A DNA stretch of 64,000 bases, from NCBI RefSeq assembly GCF_020178975.1, contig NZ_JAHXBU010000038.1:1-64000 (forward strand). Reading direction: 5' to 3'. Shown piece by piece: positions 63,411 through 64,000 of this stretch. The translations under genes and the position numbers were made by a program. Below the pieces are notes generated by a model that saw nothing but the letters and a program-made list of their open reading frames with translations, was not told the origin of the DNA and searched no databases. Every line of letters starts with the position of its first letter. The stretch's first letter is position 1. The DNA is from Cesiribacter sp. SM1 (GTDB taxonomy: Bacteria > Bacteroidota > Bacteroidia > Cytophagales > Cyclobacteriaceae).

Positions 63411-64000
63411 ATGAAAAAAAATTATATTGCATTCTTAGTTATTTTGACATGTACTTTTACTACTATTCATGCTTTAGCATCTGTAATGACATCTAAAGCA
63501 TCGGGCAACTGGGGTAATGCTGGTTCATGGAATAGTGTTACTTTAGCTGAGACCACTTATACTAGGCCTAATTCAGCCATTGATACAATTATTATTGAAG
63601 CAGGCCATAGAATAGTAATAAGTAGTTCATGGACTTTTAATGGAATATTAATTGTGAAAGGCACTTTATATTTTCAACAAAACACCAGCAGTGAAGGTAG
63701 ACTAACAATGGATGGTGATTCAAAAATTTTTATAAGAGATGGTGGCTTGATTACTTCAGATGGTAATGGGGGTGGTAATAATGCAGGTACTAATAATTGG
63801 ATTAGTATTGGAGGAACTTCTATAAATGGATGGCAAATTAGAGACAATTTAGGAAGTCCAGATTATATTGATGCAAGTACTATTAGATATGGGGGTGGTT
63901 GTCAATATTCACCTCTTGGATGTAGTCCAACAATGCTTCCCATAGAACTCCTGTACTTCCGTTCTACTGCAACTAATCAAGGTATCCAGCTAGAATGGGC
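63411..64000 (+). CDS. T9SS cargo protein, array gene 3 (3' end outside the window)
   Basis: Open from ATG 63411 to the window end (196 codons plus two bases). MKKNYIAFLVILTCTFTTIHALA is the signal peptide. The N-terminal module has GNWGNAGSWNSV, the same W-x-(A/N)-x-SW word as gene 2 (about 33-44), and strand repeats IIIEAGHRIVISSSWTFNGILIVKGTLYF. After LPIELLYFRSTATNQGIQLEWA the sequence is nearly the same as in gene 2, at the nucleotide level as well, where the window stops. FN3-like and sorting domains should follow outside the window. Confidence 0.85.
   Translation, partial: MKKNYIAFLVILTCTFTTIHALASVMTSKASGNWGNAGSWNSVTLAETTYTRPNSAIDTIIIEAGHRIVISSSWTFNGILIVKGTLYFQQNTSSEGRLTMDGDSKIFIRDGGLITSDGNGGGNNAGTNNWISIGGTSINGWQIRDNLGSPDYIDASTIRYGGGCQYSPLGCSPTMLPIELLYFRSTATNQGIQLEW

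Noticed and set aside
1-64000. tRNA, rRNA or CRISPR arrays
   Set aside because: The longer gene-free gaps were looked over by eye; no tRNA T-loop signature and no regularly spaced short repeats were found.

Overview
The window comes from a Bacteroidota chromosome, most likely order Cytophagales. The evidence is the full set of gliding and type IX secretion (T9SS) hallmarks (porU-porV, a 2,424-residue sprA, cargo with type A C-terminal sorting signals), DUF4199, DUF4292 and DUF4837 proteins, two TonB-like transducers, and promoters of the Bacteroidota form TTTG-N19-TAnnTTTG. I cannot fix the genus. No rRNA, tRNA, CRISPR array or prophage was seen.

Layout. 1-960: 3' end of an ISL3-like transposase, then AT-rich DNA. 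960-8486: a fatty-acid/sterol hydroxylase-family gene, then a forward cluster of a BatA-like protein, a dihydroorotase-like protein that has lost its metal ligands, two DUF4199 membrane proteins and two family 2 glycosyltransferases. 8673-15839: a methyltransferase, a small secreted protein, an AhpD-like fragment, purB, a paaE-like reductase, an M3 oligoendopeptidase and a lipoprotein. 16008-19783: a phenylacetyl-CoA epoxidase operon, tetR-paaA-paaB-paaC-paaD, on the minus strand, with a palindromic candidate operator upstream and a PaaB that carries two copies of its domain. 19859-28652: a glycosyltransferase, a lone M16-like protein without its zinc motif, porV, porU, a frameshifted purS, a phosphatidylserine synthase and a metallo-beta-lactamase-fold hydrolase. 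28721-34360: an FAD oxidoreductase, a 1,121-residue propeller/barrel protein and a YicC endoribonuclease.

34422-59877 is almost wholly on the minus strand and is a housekeeping and cell-envelope block: two TonB-like proteins, vanZ-like, gcvH, sprA, ruvA, a malic enzyme/phosphotransacetylase, a DUF4837 lipoprotein, a LysM lytic transglycosylase, gatA, tatA, an EnvC-like protein, a DUF4292 lipoprotein, a TPR protein, a sugar nucleotidyltransferase, dut, a flippase and an enoyl-CoA hydratase. Many neighbours overlap by 4-17 bases or are separated by fewer than 35 bases, so they are probably co-transcribed.

60000-64000 is different. It is visibly more AT-rich and holds three tandem genes for secreted T9SS cargo proteins with divergent N-terminal modules and a shared C-terminal half; the third runs off the window. 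The second and third genes have the same promoter box at the same distance from the start codon, so they look like copies of one roughly 1.5-kb unit. PorU, PorV and SprA in this same window are the machinery expected to export and process these cargo proteins. This tandem array, the broken purS and the double-domain PaaB are the most unusual things here. I did not find a clear-cut new defence or mobile system.
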